A DNA stretch of 64,000 bases, from the NCBI GenBank assembly GCA_963556255.1, contig OY744614.1:34954179-35018178 (forward strand), read 5' to 3'. Each line of letters opens with the position of its first letter. Within the stretch, counting starts at the first letter, position 1. The stretch is from Allolobophora icterica. Lineage: Eukaryota > Annelida > Clitellata > Crassiclitellata > Lumbricidae. Positions 23,000 through 34,544 of the stretch are shown in pieces. Both the position numbers and the translations under genes were made by a program. The notes under the pieces are model-generated. The model did not search any database and had not been told where the DNA came from. It worked only from the letters and a program-made list of their open reading frames with translations.

Positions 23000-23215
23000 A
23001 GCGACCGTATGGCCTCGACCGTGCTCATTTTCCAATGAATTGATCGGGTGAGATACTTCACCACCGCTGCCCGTTTGAATAGACGCCCCGCCACCTGTGT
23101 ACGGACTGTGCTATCCCGAGATTTAAACCTATGAGCCACTGTCAGTATGCCAACGGCCAACCTCACACACAGAGGCACAGGTGACGTACGCTTTAACCGG
23201 TGTAGCTATAGAGTG
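23000..23215 (-). mobile_element. tRNA-derived SINE, family B, copy 2
   Basis: On the minus strand a tRNA-like head (A-box-like ACCGGTTAAAGCGTACG, B-box-like AGGTTTAAATCTCGGG) is followed by the family core with TCAATTCATTGGAAAATGAG. It matches the copies at 2380 and 62575. Confidence 0.7.
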
Positions 23216-23465
23216 CAGAGGAGGGAGAAGCTTTGACTGATTCCAACAAATCCCGCGGCATATGCAATCTACCATGTTGATTGAATATCCTTGAAAACAT
23301 CTGGACGTATACGCATGTCGGATCTTGGATTTGAAACACAGAACAGTTTGATCTTTGGAATCCTGTTCCTGTTAACGGACGTGTATACCGCCTATGTGGT
23401 CCTAACTTCCCAAAAGACAACGATAGACTCCTCGAGCCACACATAATTTAGGTTTGCATGGTTTG
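23216..23465. other. Unassigned stretch
   Basis: No gene recognised. Confidence 0.5.
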
Positions 23466-23469
23466 AGTC

Positions 23470-23626
23470 GAAAGAAAAAAATGCGGCGGATAGACAACAT
23501 AACTGAGGACATAACATCACTTGGACAAACACTAGGGCCTAAGGGGCAATAGACTTGACAAATGACCGAGGACAATGGAAATCATTTATTCGTACCCAAT
23601 CCCGCCAAATTCCTGGCGTCATCAAT

Positions 23627-23627
<1 letters not shown>
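23470..23627 (+). mobile_element. LINE RT C-terminal remnant leading into (GAT)n
   Basis: The plus strand encodes RRIDNITEDITSLGQT and then, after a frameshift, IDLTNDRGQWKSFIRTQ. It is the second copy of the remnant at 17838-18045 (minus strand). It runs directly into the (GAT)n array at 23628, which therefore looks like the expanded 3' tail. Confidence 0.65.

Positions 23628-23702
<75 letters not shown>
23628..23702. repeat. (GAT)n array
   Basis: Twenty-five nearly pure GAT units at the 3' end of a LINE remnant. Confidence 0.97.
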
Positions 23703-24229
23703 CTGAGCCTCTCATTATTTAAACCAATTTAAAGGCTCGTCTCCTGTTTGCTATAGGTTCTAACGGTGGTTGACCCGTTTACCCCCTAGACATTGGAAAG
23801 ACGTCAATCTTACTTATCACCTCTTCCCCTTAAAAATAAAAGACGGATGCATATAGTAGTAGTAATAGTAGCAGAAGTAAGCACAGTAGTAGAAATAAAA
23901 GTAGTAGTAACTACCAACAAGCATTGTTTTTACCCACAAGATAATGATCCATAGGGTTTGGAAAAACTATACTATCATTAATATTTATCATATTTTATCA
24001 TGAGGAACATGTCTAAGTTATGTTTGGTACTTGAGTGGAAACCTTTCCCACTGTTCCCCCACACCGGTTGTAGAAGACCTTGTCTGATAAGACAGTCGAA
24101 CAAAACAGGCCTTAGATCACTTGATAAGTATAAGACGTTTACAATGGCCTTCGGGCAAACAATTAAGACATTACCTGTAATGAATTAGGCCTAGTCGAGT
24201 ATACTAGATGCACCATTAAGTTAATTCTT
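23703..24229. other. Unassigned stretch
   Basis: No gene recognised. A GTA/GTAGTAATA-type simple run at 23850-23910. Confidence 0.5.
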
Positions 24230-24231
24230 TA

Positions 24232-24492
24232 TTGCATTGTCCACACTGTTATATGCTTAGTTGGCGTTAAGCAGATTAATTATTGTCCAGACTGTTATAC
24301 ATGTATGCTTAACTAACGTTAAAAAGATTAATTGTTATCCAGGCTGCTATATGGTTAATCAACGTTAGAAAAAGTACTTATTGTCCAGACTGTTATATGG
24401 TTAATTAACGTTAAAAAGATTAATTATTGTTTAGACTGTTAAATGGTTAATTCACGTTAAAAAGATTAATTATTGCCCAGACTGCTATACGC
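24232..24492. repeat. 50-57-bp tandem repeat, about five units
   Basis: Each unit contains ATTATTGTCCAGACTGTTAT followed by GGTTAATTAACGTTAAAAAG. Confidence 0.88.
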
Positions 24493-24579
24493 ATTCAGAG
24501 AAAAGGGTTTTATCACATGACAAAGTTCCTATTTCTGTTTGCCGCATGCTTCAATGGGATTTTATTTTATTTATCATAC

Positions 24580-24740
24580 ACCGATATCTAATGTCCAAGC
24601 ATCAATCGATGGCGCTGAGCAATTGTGAGTGAAGGACTTGCTCAATGTCCCTGTATACAGAGTAACCGTCCAGAGGAGGTTCTAACCCGTGCCCTCCGCA
24701 TTACAAAGCGAGCGCTCTAACCAATCGGCAACCGCTTCAC
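24580..24740 (-). mobile_element. tRNA-derived SINE
   Basis: The minus strand reads GCGGTTGCCGATTGGTTAGA with a GCGCTC A box, then GGGCACGGGTTAGAACCTCC as a B box, and ends with CTCAGCGCCATCGATTGATG. The terminal GCGCCATC resembles the end of the SINE at 60753. Confidence 0.65.
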
Positions 24741-25080
24741 ACAACTAATGAGCGCCATCGTCAGTTGAAGAGGAAGACAAGGAGAATGATGCGGAGGAGG
24801 CTGGGAGTAGCTGCTGCAGCTGGGAGCAGATGACATTTGGTCACTGGTCGAGTGGTATCATATGCGGACGAGATGACATGTGACGTCAAACGCTGACGCC
24901 AATCATCCGCCCTGTAGTGACAGAAGTCACGGCATCACCAATAGCAGCAGCCTCAGCAGCCAGATAGAAACGATGCAACCCTAGAGGTCTGAAGCGGGTG
25001 TATATCAGATGTGCACGCTCATCGGGGTCACACGAACCGAACGACAGCACCAGGGTCACCAAGACTGACAGACGCAGGGA
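24741..25080. other. Unassigned stretch
   Basis: No gene recognised. Confidence 0.5.
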
Positions 25081-25084
25081 CATA

Positions 25085-25680
25085 TGAACAGACAGACAGA
25101 TGCAGTGGTATAGATACATGTATAGACAGACGCAGGGACACATACAGACAGACGCAGGGATAGACACAGGCAGACGCAGGGACACATGCAGACAGACGCA
25201 GTGGTATAGACACAGACAGACGCAGGCACACATACAGACAGACGCAGGGACACATACAGACAGACGCAGGGACACATACAGACAGACGCAATGGTATAGA
25301 CACAGACAGACGCAGGGACACATACAGACAGACAGTGGTATAGACACAGACAGACGCAGGCACACACACAGACAGACGCAGTGGTATAGACACAGACAGA
25401 CGCAGGCACACATACAGACAGACGCAGTGGTATAGACACAGACAGACGCAGGCACACACACAGACAGACGCAGTGGTATAGACACAGACAGACGCAGGCA
25501 CACATACAGACAGACGCAGGGACACATACAGACAGACGCAGTGGTATAGACACAGACAGACGCAGGCACACATACAGACAGACGCAGTGGAACAGACACA
25601 GACAGACACAATGGTATAGACACAAACATACGCAGTGACACATACACAAGCAGACAGATGCAGTAGTATAGACACAGACA
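25085..25680. repeat. Complex 22/44-bp minisatellite (GACACAGACAGACGCAGG...)
   Basis: Higher-order array built from ACAGACAGACGCAG plus alternating GGCACACAT, GGGACACAT and TGGTATAGAC linkers. The 100-270-residue Cys/Val/Leu-rich readings on both strands arise from it. Confidence 0.95.
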
Positions 25681-25904
25681 GGCACAGGGACTCACAAACA
25701 GACCGAAACAAAAGCTTAGGGCGCAGAAGAGAATGATGATAGTATGAGGATGAGATGTGGGAAAGAGTCAAAGGTCAAGAGTGACAATCAACAGAAGACG
25801 GCATCTTTGACAGAGTGAGAAGACACAGAGGAGAAACTGATGAGATAGAGAGAGATTAGAGACATAGGCTATATAGTACCTATAGATAACCAAATACGGA
25901 TGCA

Positions 25905-26150
25905 GACAGAGAGACAGACAAAGAAGAGAGAGACAGACAGAGAGAAGAGAGAAGAGAGAGAGAAAAGAGAGGGAAGAGATAGAAAGAGACAGAGATAGAT
26001 AGAGTAACAGAGAGACAGAGAGAGAGAAGAGAGAGAGAGAGAATAGAGAAAAGTAGAGAAAGAATATAGAGAAAGAGAGAGAAAAGTAGAGAGAGAGAGA
26101 AAAAGAGAGAGGAGAGAGACAGAGACAGAGAGACAGAGAGACAGATGACG
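25905..26150. repeat. (GA)n-rich purine tract
   Basis: AGAGAGA/GACAGA/GAAAGA purine-rich sequence over about 245 bp. Confidence 0.95.
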
Positions 26151-26319
26151 AACCATGAAACAAGCAAGCACTGAGTTTGTATTGTATTAGTGCTTCCATG
26201 TCGCCTCTGTGTCCTATAAACAGCTACTCGAACATCACCGGTCGTTCATTTTCTAAAACTCTCGGATTAGTGGCAGAGCTTCTGCTAGAACCGGCGATCT
26301 GTTCTCCTCGCTCTTAGAG

Positions 26320-26597
26320 ACCCAGCATCCTCCTCCTCCTCCTCCTTCTGCTCCTCCTCCTCTTCCTTCTTCTGTTCTAACTTATTCCTCTTCCTCTTCC
26401 TCTTCTTCCTCCTTTTTCTCTTCCTGCTCCTCTTCCTCCTCCTTCTTCTTCCTCTTCCTCCTATTCCTCTTCCTCCTTTTCTTCTTCCTCCTGTTCCTCC
26501 TCCTCTTCATCCTCCTCTTCTTCTTCTTCCGCGTCCTCCTCCTCCTCCTCTTCCTACGTCTCCTCCTCTTCTTCCTCCTCCGCTTCCTCCTCCTGAC
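26320..26597. repeat. TTCCTC/CCT pyrimidine tract
   Basis: About 275 bp, almost entirely C and T. It faces the purine tract at 25905-26150. Confidence 0.95.
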
Positions 26598-27505
26598 GTT
26601 GATAGGATAAGCTTAGCGGCCCATAAAAGTTTCCGTCAAACTGACAGCCGACAAACAAGACTTAGAGAACGCCTTCGACTGCGGCCTGCAGCCATCATAA
26701 AATTTAGATTAATTCCAGTCGACCGTACTTATGAGTGTCCTACAGGCCGTAAGCCGCTTACAACGACGACGTCGAGCACGATGATGATGACGACGACAAC
26801 ATGGAATTTACAGGTTTCAGCAGAGAATGTCTAAAGCTGTCGGATATAGGAAAGTATAACAAACTGGCTCCGATCAAATTAAAGAAAATTTTATATTGGC
26901 GGTATATATAGTGTCCCAGATCTGTGTGTCCTACGATAAACGCTGTGGAATGCCTGGAATGTGACTGATGGCCTGACGGAAGGTTGAGAGGAGGAGGAGG
27001 AAATACTGACGAGGCGAAGACTGATTAGCCTAAACATCGATTGGTCACGAGCAATGCAGGGCAAATACTCTATTGTTCCATTCAGGGAGGGAGTGAGGGA
27101 CGGAGGGACAGATTTACTAACCGCTGTTTGTCTATCAATCAATTACTCGCAATGTGACTTATAATCAAGCACTCCGATAAACAAATTTTTTCTCTTCCTA
27201 TCTTCAATCCATTCATTTTCTTTTTAACTCGTCATATATGACGGGCAAATACTCTAGTATAAACATAGTTGGTTGGTTCGTGATAGTTTTTTTATGATGC
27301 CATCGATGGCAAATTTCGACAGCCGATAATGAAATGACTCGAGAGTTCGCTTGAAGCTGCTTTTCTTCAGAAGGCGTCCCTGTGCAAGGGTCATGTGCAA
27401 GAGCGCATATAGACCATTAATCTTTGACAGAAGAGAATTGAATCGAAACTTTCATCCGAGAACAAACAGTGCCTAAAATACTCAGAAATATTAACTGCAC
27501 ACACA
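26598..27505. other. Unassigned stretch with a MITE-like end
   Basis: No gene recognised. GTCATATATGACGGGCAAAT followed by ACTCTAGT at 27230-27257 recurs at 58082 and 58281. GTCCCAGATCTGTGTGTC occurs at 26913 and again at 27574. Confidence 0.5.
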
Positions 27506-27506
27506 C

Positions 27507-27784
<278 letters not shown>

Positions 27785-28185
27785 CACACTGTCTAACTGT
27801 ACTTGAACTGGTAAGTAAAATTTGAGATATTAGAGTGAAATCGTGTGTCAACTTGAGTCAATTTCTCAAAATTCATACTACACACCGCACACTCCAGATA
27901 AGTCAACTGTAAAATCGACAATGTCAACTGCACATTTTGTGGCAGAAAAAACACTATGTTGAGCCCTGGATAGGATTTCGACATTCCCACCAATATCCTA
28001 ATCACTGCAGGAAATCACTGATCGAGAACACATTGCCGCAAATGCAGAAAACAACAATTCACCGAGGAAACTGAATTAAGAATTTAATTAACATCTCTTT
28101 AAAAAACCACTGCTTGAAATCGTGATTCATAGCACGATGATAAATAAAACAATTATTATGGGTAACCGCCACCACTACCACCACA
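27785..28185. other. Unassigned stretch
   Basis: No gene recognised. Confidence 0.5.
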
Positions 28186-28189
28186 GCTT

Positions 28190-28600
28190 CCAAAATAATT
28201 ATCAGTGGTAGCGTTAGTGGTAGTGCTAGTGGTAATGTTAGCGGTAATGGTATACTGGTAGTTATGTTAGTAACAGTGGCAGTGTTATATAGTGTTGGTG
28301 GTAATGTTAGCGGTAAAGGTAGTGTTAGTGGTAGTGTTAGTGGTAGTGTTAATGGTAATGGTAGTGGTAGTTATGTTATGTTAAGGCATATCCCGCCCGT
28401 TAGGAGTTGTAAGCGCCCTTGTAGCGGCATGGCCGCGTTACGGCACCATATAAATTGTCGTTATTATTATTAGCGACAGTGCCAGTGTTAGTGGTAGTGT
28501 AAGTGATCGTGTTGGCAGTGTTAGTGGTAGTGTAAGTGATCGTGGTAGTGGTAATGTTTATATTGGTGGTGGTGTTAGTGTATTAGTGGGAGTTATAGCG
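28190..28600. repeat. GGTAGTGTTAGT / GGTAATGTTAGC degenerate minisatellite
   Basis: 6- and 12-bp GGTAGT/GTTAGT/GGTAAT units, interrupted at 28375-28480. The same unit type recurs at 32214-32350. Confidence 0.9.
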
Positions 28601-28617
28601 TACGTTATTCCAGCGTT

Positions 28618-28765
28618 ACATGGGATTTCTCGGGGTTAAGGAATTAGCGGAGTTGAATTATTGGAGAAGACCTGGACATGGAGTGGCTGCTAATCGTCTA
28701 GTTTTGACACAGCGAAAGTGCAACTGGAGGCAACTGCATTGAAGCGTTGAATGGCCAATGATAAG
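28618..28765 (+). mobile_element. Repeat sharing the CTCGGGG / TTGAAGCGTTG phrases
   Basis: TTTCTCGGGGTTAAGG and, 110 bp later, GCAACTGCATTGAAGCGTTG match phrases at 52949 and 53043-53061. It is a member of the stem-loop repeat family described at 52930. Confidence 0.55.
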
Positions 28766-28769
28766 CCGT

Positions 28770-29090
28770 TGACAAAGATATGTCGCCTGTGTTGAATAGC
28801 TAGAGACATTACGGAGCCTTCGTCCAAGCTCTTTGATACAGACCAGACCAGCACGATTTATAGGACCCAGGCAAATCGGAACACGATTGGTTAAAACGTT
28901 AGCCTTGTAATGCCGAGAGTACGGGTGTCTAGTGTGTATAAATGTATGGAGAATTGGAGAGCTGGGACGTCAGATGGGGAAGGGGCGTTTATCCCCTTAA
29001 TTTTTTAGAGAAAAACGGAAAAAGGATGGAACAAGAAAAGGATGATGAAGAAGAAGAAGACAGTCGCTGCCAACCAAGTCAGCCTGATAC
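28770..29090. other. Unassigned stretch upstream of the RTE-like remnant
   Basis: No gene recognised. A GAAGAAGAAGA run at 29046-29060 marks about where homology to the retrotransposon begins. Confidence 0.5.
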
Positions 29091-29091
29091 T

Positions 29092-30502
29092 ATACACTTT
29101 ATCAGATTATCATTGTATATAAGAGCTCGAGAAACGGGAGAATGGCCGAAGGACTGGAAGAACTCGGTCTTCATACCCATTTTTAAGAAAGGCGATGCCA
29201 AGGACTGTGGAAACTACCGCACAATAGCACTGATATCGCATACTAGCAAAAATACTGCTCAAGATAATACACAAAAGAATGGAGAGTACAGTGGAGAGAG
29301 AGCTGCCGGCAAATCAGGCAGGCTTCAGGAAGGGGCGAGGAACACGAGATCACATCGCAAATTTGAGTTGGGTAATGGAGAGACAGCGGGAGTACGGTCA
29401 GAAGGTACACCTTTGTTTCATTGACTACAGCAAAGCCTTTGACTGCATGAATCATTCAATAATGTGGAGAACCCTAAAGGAGATGGGAATACCAACGCAT
29501 CTCATCATGTTGCTTAAGAGCTTATATGAGAACCAGGAGGCAGCGGTTAGGACGGAACACGGCGACACTGGAAAATTCAAGATAGGGAAAGGAGTGAGAC
29601 AGAGGTGCATACTATCTCCGGTTTTGTTCAATTTATATGCGGAAAGAATAATCCGAAAGGCAGAGCTGGAAAAGGCGGGGGAAGGGGTGAAGATTGCAGG
29701 ACAAATACTAAATAATCTAAGGTATGCGGATGACACAACGCTTTTGGCCGGAAGAAAAGATGACCTCGCAGAACTCATACGAAGACTAAGGAAAGAAAGC
29801 GAGAAAGCAGGGTTATACTTTAACATCAAGAAGACTAAGATCATGACAACGGCAGAATGGGAAACATTCGAGATAGACGGAGAGGAAATACAGGTCGTAG
29901 CATGTTTCTCGTTTCTGGGCTCAATGATCGAAAGAGAGGGAAGATGCGAGCCAGAGGTGAGACGGAGAATAACACTAGGAAAATCCGCAATGCAGGGAAT
30001 GGAAAAGATATGGAGAGATAGGCATGTGAGCATGGAGACAAAAACAGGGTTGGTGAAGTCAATGATATTTCCGATAGTGCTATACGGAAGCGAGACATGG
30101 ACAAAAACAAAAGCAACGGAAGAGAAAATCGATGCGTGTGAAATGTGGATATGGAGAAGGTTGCTGGGAATATCGTGGAGAGAAAAGAGAACAAATGTAT
30201 CTGTAATCCAGGAGATAGGACAACTAAGAGGAGACATGACACTACAACAAAGGGCCATCAGACCGAAATTGATGTACTTTGGACACGTTATGAGAGCAGA
30301 CGGTTTGGAGAAGGAGATGATGCTGGCGTGCGGAGAGGGGGTGAGGAAAAGGGGCCGCCCGAGAACTCGATGGATGGAGGAGATACACAGGAGGACAGCG
30401 ATGAACCTTGCACAACTAAGGGACGCGGTACGGAACAGGGAGGAATGGAGGAGGCTGGTCATGACGGTCGCTAGAGTTCCACGAACTGACGGCACAAGGT
30501 GA
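29092..30502 (+). pseudogene. 5'-truncated RTE-like non-LTR reverse transcriptase with one frameshift
   Basis: The reading opens inside the RT domain with ETGEWPKDWKNSVFIPIFKK, then shifts frame at an A5 run (29248-29252) and stays open for 407 codons from 29279. It carries AGFRKGRGTRDHIANL, motif A FIDYSKAFD, motif B GVRQRCILSPVLFNLY, and motif C YADD at residues 149-152 of the long frame. The tail has YGSETWT and RGRPRTRWMEEI and stops at 30500. This C-terminal style is what I know from the RTE clade (bovine BovB type). No endonuclease precedes it, so the copy is 5'-truncated. It would copy its own RNA at a nicked target if intact. One extra A is the only disabling change I see in the RT part, so the insertion looks fairly young. 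Confidence 0.9.
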
Positions 30503-30830
30503 CAAGGTGATATCTGGCCTTTCACAAGGCGCATTTATGAACCTCTATAGCTCAGGTTCATCGATACACTTATTACATGATGTAATAAATCTACTCAAAT
30601 GACGCCCTTGCCCCCTGAAATAAGCTGAAATGACGTCCCTGTTGGAGAGCCAGGGAAAGTGTTTCGTACATGAGATACTATCGCTGTGCCCGATTCAGCA
30701 ATGAATTAGACATTTTGAATAATTGAGGCAGAAGATTTGCATTGCACAGCGGACCAGCGGACCAGCGCTTTATCGATAAATCTTCTCCTTGCATCCGAAA
30801 GAAAGAAGACTAAGGCATGGAGGAAAGGAA
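30503..30830. other. Unassigned stretch, short retrotransposon 3' UTR then nothing recognised
   Basis: No poly(A) tail or clear target duplication found after the stop. The element end probably lies near 30510-30600. Confidence 0.4.
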
Positions 30831-30834
30831 GAGG

Positions 30835-30905
30835 AAGAGGAGGACGAGGTCGATAGGGCATGGGGAGGAGGAGGAGGAGGAGGAGGAGGAGGAGGAGGAG
30901 GAGAG
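30835..30905. repeat. (GGA)n tract
   Basis: About 15 pure GGA/GAG units within purine-rich sequence starting near 30815. Confidence 0.95.
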
Positions 30906-31004
30906 TGATGAATGAATAGAATGACAGTTGGACGGACGACGAGTGTCGCTTCTTGAGTGACAGAGGTTAGAAGGATCATCTACGGTTGCAAACGACGACG
31001 GCCT

Positions 31005-31380
31005 TCCTTCTCCTTCCCCTCCTTCCTCCTTTTCCCTCCTCCTCGACCTTCATCCTCCTCAACCACCTTTCTCCTACCCCACCACCTTCCTCCTTCCTCC
31101 ACCTTCCTCCTCATTCCTCCTTCTCCACCTTCCTCCTCTTTCACTACGTTCCTCCTCATTCCTCCTTCTCCACCTTCCTCCTCCTCTTTCACTACCTTCC
31201 TCCTCCTCCATCCTCCTCCTCCTCCTTCCGCCACCACCTTCATCGTCCTCCTTCCTCCTCTTTCCTCCTCCTCGACCTTCCTCCTCCTCCACCATCTTCC
31301 TCCTCCTTCTTCCACCACCTTCGTCGTCCTCCTCTTTCCTCCTCCTCTACCTTCCTCCTCCTCAACCACGTTCCTCCTCC
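31005..31380. repeat. CCT/CTT pyrimidine tract
   Basis: About 375 bp of TTCCTCCTC-type sequence with CACC punctuation. The Pro/Ser readings are shadows. Confidence 0.95.
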
Positions 31381-31499
31381 GAAAGGTCTAATGAATCCAT
31401 CGGATCAGCAGACGATCAGAAGCAGACGACAGAGAGCGAGATGCGCGCGAAGACTATAATCAATCAGATGTTAAACAGGCCGTGGGATTAGCAGAGGAC

Positions 31500-31960
31500 G
31501 ACGACGACGAGGAGGAGGATGGGTGGAGGTGGAGGAGGAGGAGGAGGAGTAGGAGGAGGAGGTGGAGGAGGTATATGAGTGGAGGAGGAGGTGGATGGGT
31601 GGAGGAGGAAGAAGAAGTGGATAGGTGGAGGAGGAGGAAGAGGAGGAGGTATATGAGTGGGGGAGGAGGTGGATGGGTGGAGGTGGAGGAGGAGGAGGTG
31701 GATGGGTGGAGGAAGAGGAAGAAGTGGGTGGGTGGAGGAGGAGGAAGAGGAGGAGGAGGTGGAGGAGGTATATGAGTGGAGGAGGAGGTGGATGGGTGGA
31801 GGAAGAGGAAGAGGTGGATGGGTGGAGGTGGAGGAGGAGGAGGAGGTGGATGGGTGCAGGTGGAGGAGGAAGAGTGGAATATAGAGAAGGCGGAGGTGGA
31901 GGAATATCGTGAGGAAGTGGTGGAAGAGGAGGTGGTCGTGGTGGAGGAGGTGAAGAAGGA
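31500..31960. repeat. GGA/GGTGGAGGA purine-rich minisatellite
   Basis: About 460 bp of GGAGGTGGATGGGTGGAGGA-type units. Its complement resembles the pyrimidine tract at 31005-31380. The Gly/Glu/Trp readings are shadows. Confidence 0.95.
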
Positions 31961-31973
31961 GGGTGCATGGTTA

Positions 31974-32026
31974 TTATTATTGTTATTATTTTTGCACCCG
32001 AGGTAGTTCTGTTTCCTCGGGCTAAG
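31974..32026 (+). mobile_element. Stem-loop repeat, copy 1 (CCCGAGG...CCTCGGG)
   Basis: TTATTATTTTTGCA precedes CCCGAGG (31997-32003), which pairs with CCTCGGG (32015-32021). It is followed by the next TTA array. Two further copies in the same orientation lie at 32350 and 52920. Confidence 0.65.
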
Positions 32027-32027
32027 A

Positions 32028-32215
<188 letters not shown>

Positions 32216-32350
32216 TATGGTAGTGTTAGTGCTAGTGGTAATGTTAGCGGTAGTGCTAGTGGCAATGTTAGTGGCAATGTAAGTGGTTATGGTAGTGTTA
32301 GTGGTAGTGTCAGTGGTAATGTTAGTGGTAATGGTAGTGTTAGTGGCAAT
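32216..32350. repeat. GGTAGTGTTAGT minisatellite, second locus
   Basis: Same 6/12-bp unit family as at 28190-28600. Confidence 0.88.
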
Positions 32351-32475
32351 TTTATTAATATTATTTTTGTTTGACCCGAGATATCAGTGATTCCTCGGGA
32401 TTTGGAAAAATTTATTTAGGAGCAGGGTAAATGTCTGGAAGGTCAGGCCTCGTCTTCAGGGTTTCAAGGAAAGGT
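32351..32475 (+). mobile_element. Stem-loop repeat, copy 2
   Basis: TTTTTGTTTGA then CCCGAG (32375-32380) pairing with CTCGGG (32394-32399), then a tail with TCTGGAAGGTCAGGCCTCGT. It is bounded on the right by an (ATT)n array, as copy 3 is. Confidence 0.65.
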
Positions 32476-32504
32476 ATTATTATTATAATTATTATTATTA
32501 TTAA

Positions 32505-32578
<74 letters not shown>
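32476..32578. repeat. (ATT)n array
   Basis: About 34 ATT units. Confidence 0.98.
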
Positions 32579-32579
<1 letters not shown>

Positions 32580-32877
32580 GCTAAGATCACCAGACGAATT
32601 AAATTTCACGGTCTTTCTCTTTTAGACAGAAAGAGAGAGGCAGAGACAGACAGACAGACAGAGACAGAGAGAGAGACAGAAGGAGACAGAGAGAGACAGA
32701 GTATTCTTTTATTCAGGGTATTCTTTGATCGTTCCACTCCCTGTGTCCATGCTGCATCACTGCTACCCAATTTCTTAGGTCAATCTTTCTTGTTTACTTT
32801 GATTTATAGATGACCGCTCCTTAAGAATCGTTTCCAGTGTCGCTGAATCGATTTGCTGCCTCCTATTGTCAACGACG
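32579..32877. other. Unassigned stretch
   Basis: No gene recognised. GACAGA/GAGA purine run at 32622-32700. Confidence 0.5.
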
Positions 32878-33010
32878 AGTTGTAATTGTAATTGTAATCT
32901 GACATTTATAAAGCGCCACTCCAAGAAAAAAATCATCAGTGGCGCTCCCGACGGTCCCAACCCGAACCAGTAACCATCTCTGGGAGTCACGCGAAGTTCA
33001 GCATCCATAG
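32878..33010 (-). mobile_element. LINE/SINE 3' tail copy
   Basis: GTTGTAATTGTAATTGTAAT then CATTTATAAAGCGCCACTCC and ATCAGTGGCGCTCCCGACGG. It points left and matches the copy at 8048. Confidence 0.75.
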
Positions 33011-33194
33011 CGCCCTAAAGGCCTTTTGTTGCACGCAGCCTGGCACGTGTAAGTGAATTCCATGCTATACCGTTCGGGGTCGTGTTTTAAGTTAAATTCT
33101 TCTTCGCTAAACATCTGTTTTACTCACAAAGTGAACTTTTAAAATCATCGAAAAATTCGAGATCGAAGTGACCAGTTTCTTATAAACTTGTTAG

Positions 33195-33730
33195 CATGGG
33201 CGGCGATCTAGGGGGGTAGCGGGGACATGACCCCCCACCTTTAGGAGTGGGGGGACACGCCATACATCTGTCCCCCAAATTTTGAAGAAAGACCAAAAAA
33301 GGCCAGCAAATGTAATGGCGCGTGAGGGTTTTCACAGCCTTTTTTTGATCAGATGAGGGAAAAATGAAATTTTTCAGCAGAAGTGTCGGGACTCCCCCCC
33401 CCCAAAATTAAGAGAAAGTAAAAAGAAATTCCTAAGAAAAGTCATAGAATTTTCGTGGAAGAAGAATTTAAAAAAAGTTTAACAATGTTTGGGGATGACG
33501 TTCTGGAATAAAGGTTATGACAGTGTGGGGAGACCCTTAAAAAGTTGTAAAAGAGGCGAGTGACTATAAAAAAGTCATAAACTTTTTTGGAGATGAATTC
33601 GCGAAAAGTCATGAAATTTCGTAAAAAAAGGCAAGAAGGTTTTTTGGAGATGAATTCCTAAAAAAAGGTCATCAACCAGACGACGGCCGACTTGCCTCCC
33701 CCCACCTCTCAGACAAGATCGCCGCCACTG
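33195..33730. mobile_element. hAT-type MITE, family 'GGCGGCGATCT', copy 2 (complete)
   Basis: Starts CATGGGCGGCGATCT and ends AGATCGCCGCCACTG, 14 of 16 matching as inverted ends. Both flanks carry CTTGTTAG (33187-33194 and 33731-33738). The interior has runs of C/G and A and repeated AAAAAGTCATAAAC-like phrases. Noncoding. Confidence 0.93.
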
Positions 33731-33889
33731 CTTGTTAGCCACTTTAGAGACGAGTGTAGACTTTGAACTCATTATCAGTTTAGAGCCACCAATAAAGTAA
33801 ATGTATGGCCCTACATTGGATGCACTCTTGTTTCTTCTAAGCTGTTCTTTCTCTTTCTTCATCTGCGTGTTCTGCCTAAAGAGAAGGAA

Positions 33890-34235
33890 GACGAAGAATA
33901 AGAGGAAGAAGAAGAAGAAGAGGGAAAATGACGATGAAAAGAAGATGATGATGATGAAGATGAAGAAGATGAAGAAGAAGAAGAAGGAGATGATGATGAT
34001 GATGATGAAGATGATGAAGAAGAAGAAGATGATGAAGAAGATGAAGAAGAAGAAGAAGAAGAAGAAGAAGAAGAAGAAGAAGAAGAAGAAGAAGAAGAAG
34101 GAGATGATGATGATGATGAAGATGATGAAGAAGAAGAAGATGATGAGAAGAAGAAGAACAAAAAGAACAAGAAGAAGAACAAGAAGAAGAAGAAGAGGAA
34201 CAGGAAGAAGAACAAGATGAAGATCAAAGCCAAGC
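33890..34235. repeat. (GAA)n/(GAT)n array
   Basis: Mixed GAAGAA and GATGAT units over about 345 bp. Lys, Phe and Ser readings are shadows. Confidence 0.96.
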
Positions 34236-34540
34236 CTAAGTAACAAATAAGATGAGCAGGTGGAGATTGGAAATATGAGTATAAGTAGTGAGAGGGAGAG
34301 TGAGAGTTAGAGACGCAGTGAAAAATGAGAGAGCGTGAGAGAAAGATTAAAAAGAAACATGATAGGCCCATTAGAAAAGCGACGAGAAGCGGTGGCGTCA
34401 TCTAGCGGATATTCGACGTCATTTGACCGAAGATGGATCCGGAAGAGGGGACAAAAATCATGCGCCGATCAGAGGCAGAGACAGGCCGCCCTCTAGTGCA
34501 ACAATGACGTATCGATAGAAAAACGACAAAATCGCTTCCA
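34236..34540. other. Unassigned stretch
   Basis: No gene recognised. Confidence 0.5.
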
Positions 34541-34544
34541 CACC

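Noticed and set aside
24232..24492. CRISPR-like array of 50-57-bp units
   Set aside because: Units diverge throughout with no constant repeat and unique spacers. The context is an animal genome.
24886..25771. Cys/Leu/Val-rich minus-strand readings of 209-269 codons that look like membrane proteins
   Set aside because: They follow the 22/44-bp GACAGACGCAG minisatellite exactly. Three overlapping frames are open, as expected for a repeat.
29452..30534. 360-codon minus-strand reading opposite the reverse transcriptase
   Set aside because: It is the shadow of the RT frame on the other strand, with Ser/Leu/Ile-rich composition and no domain.
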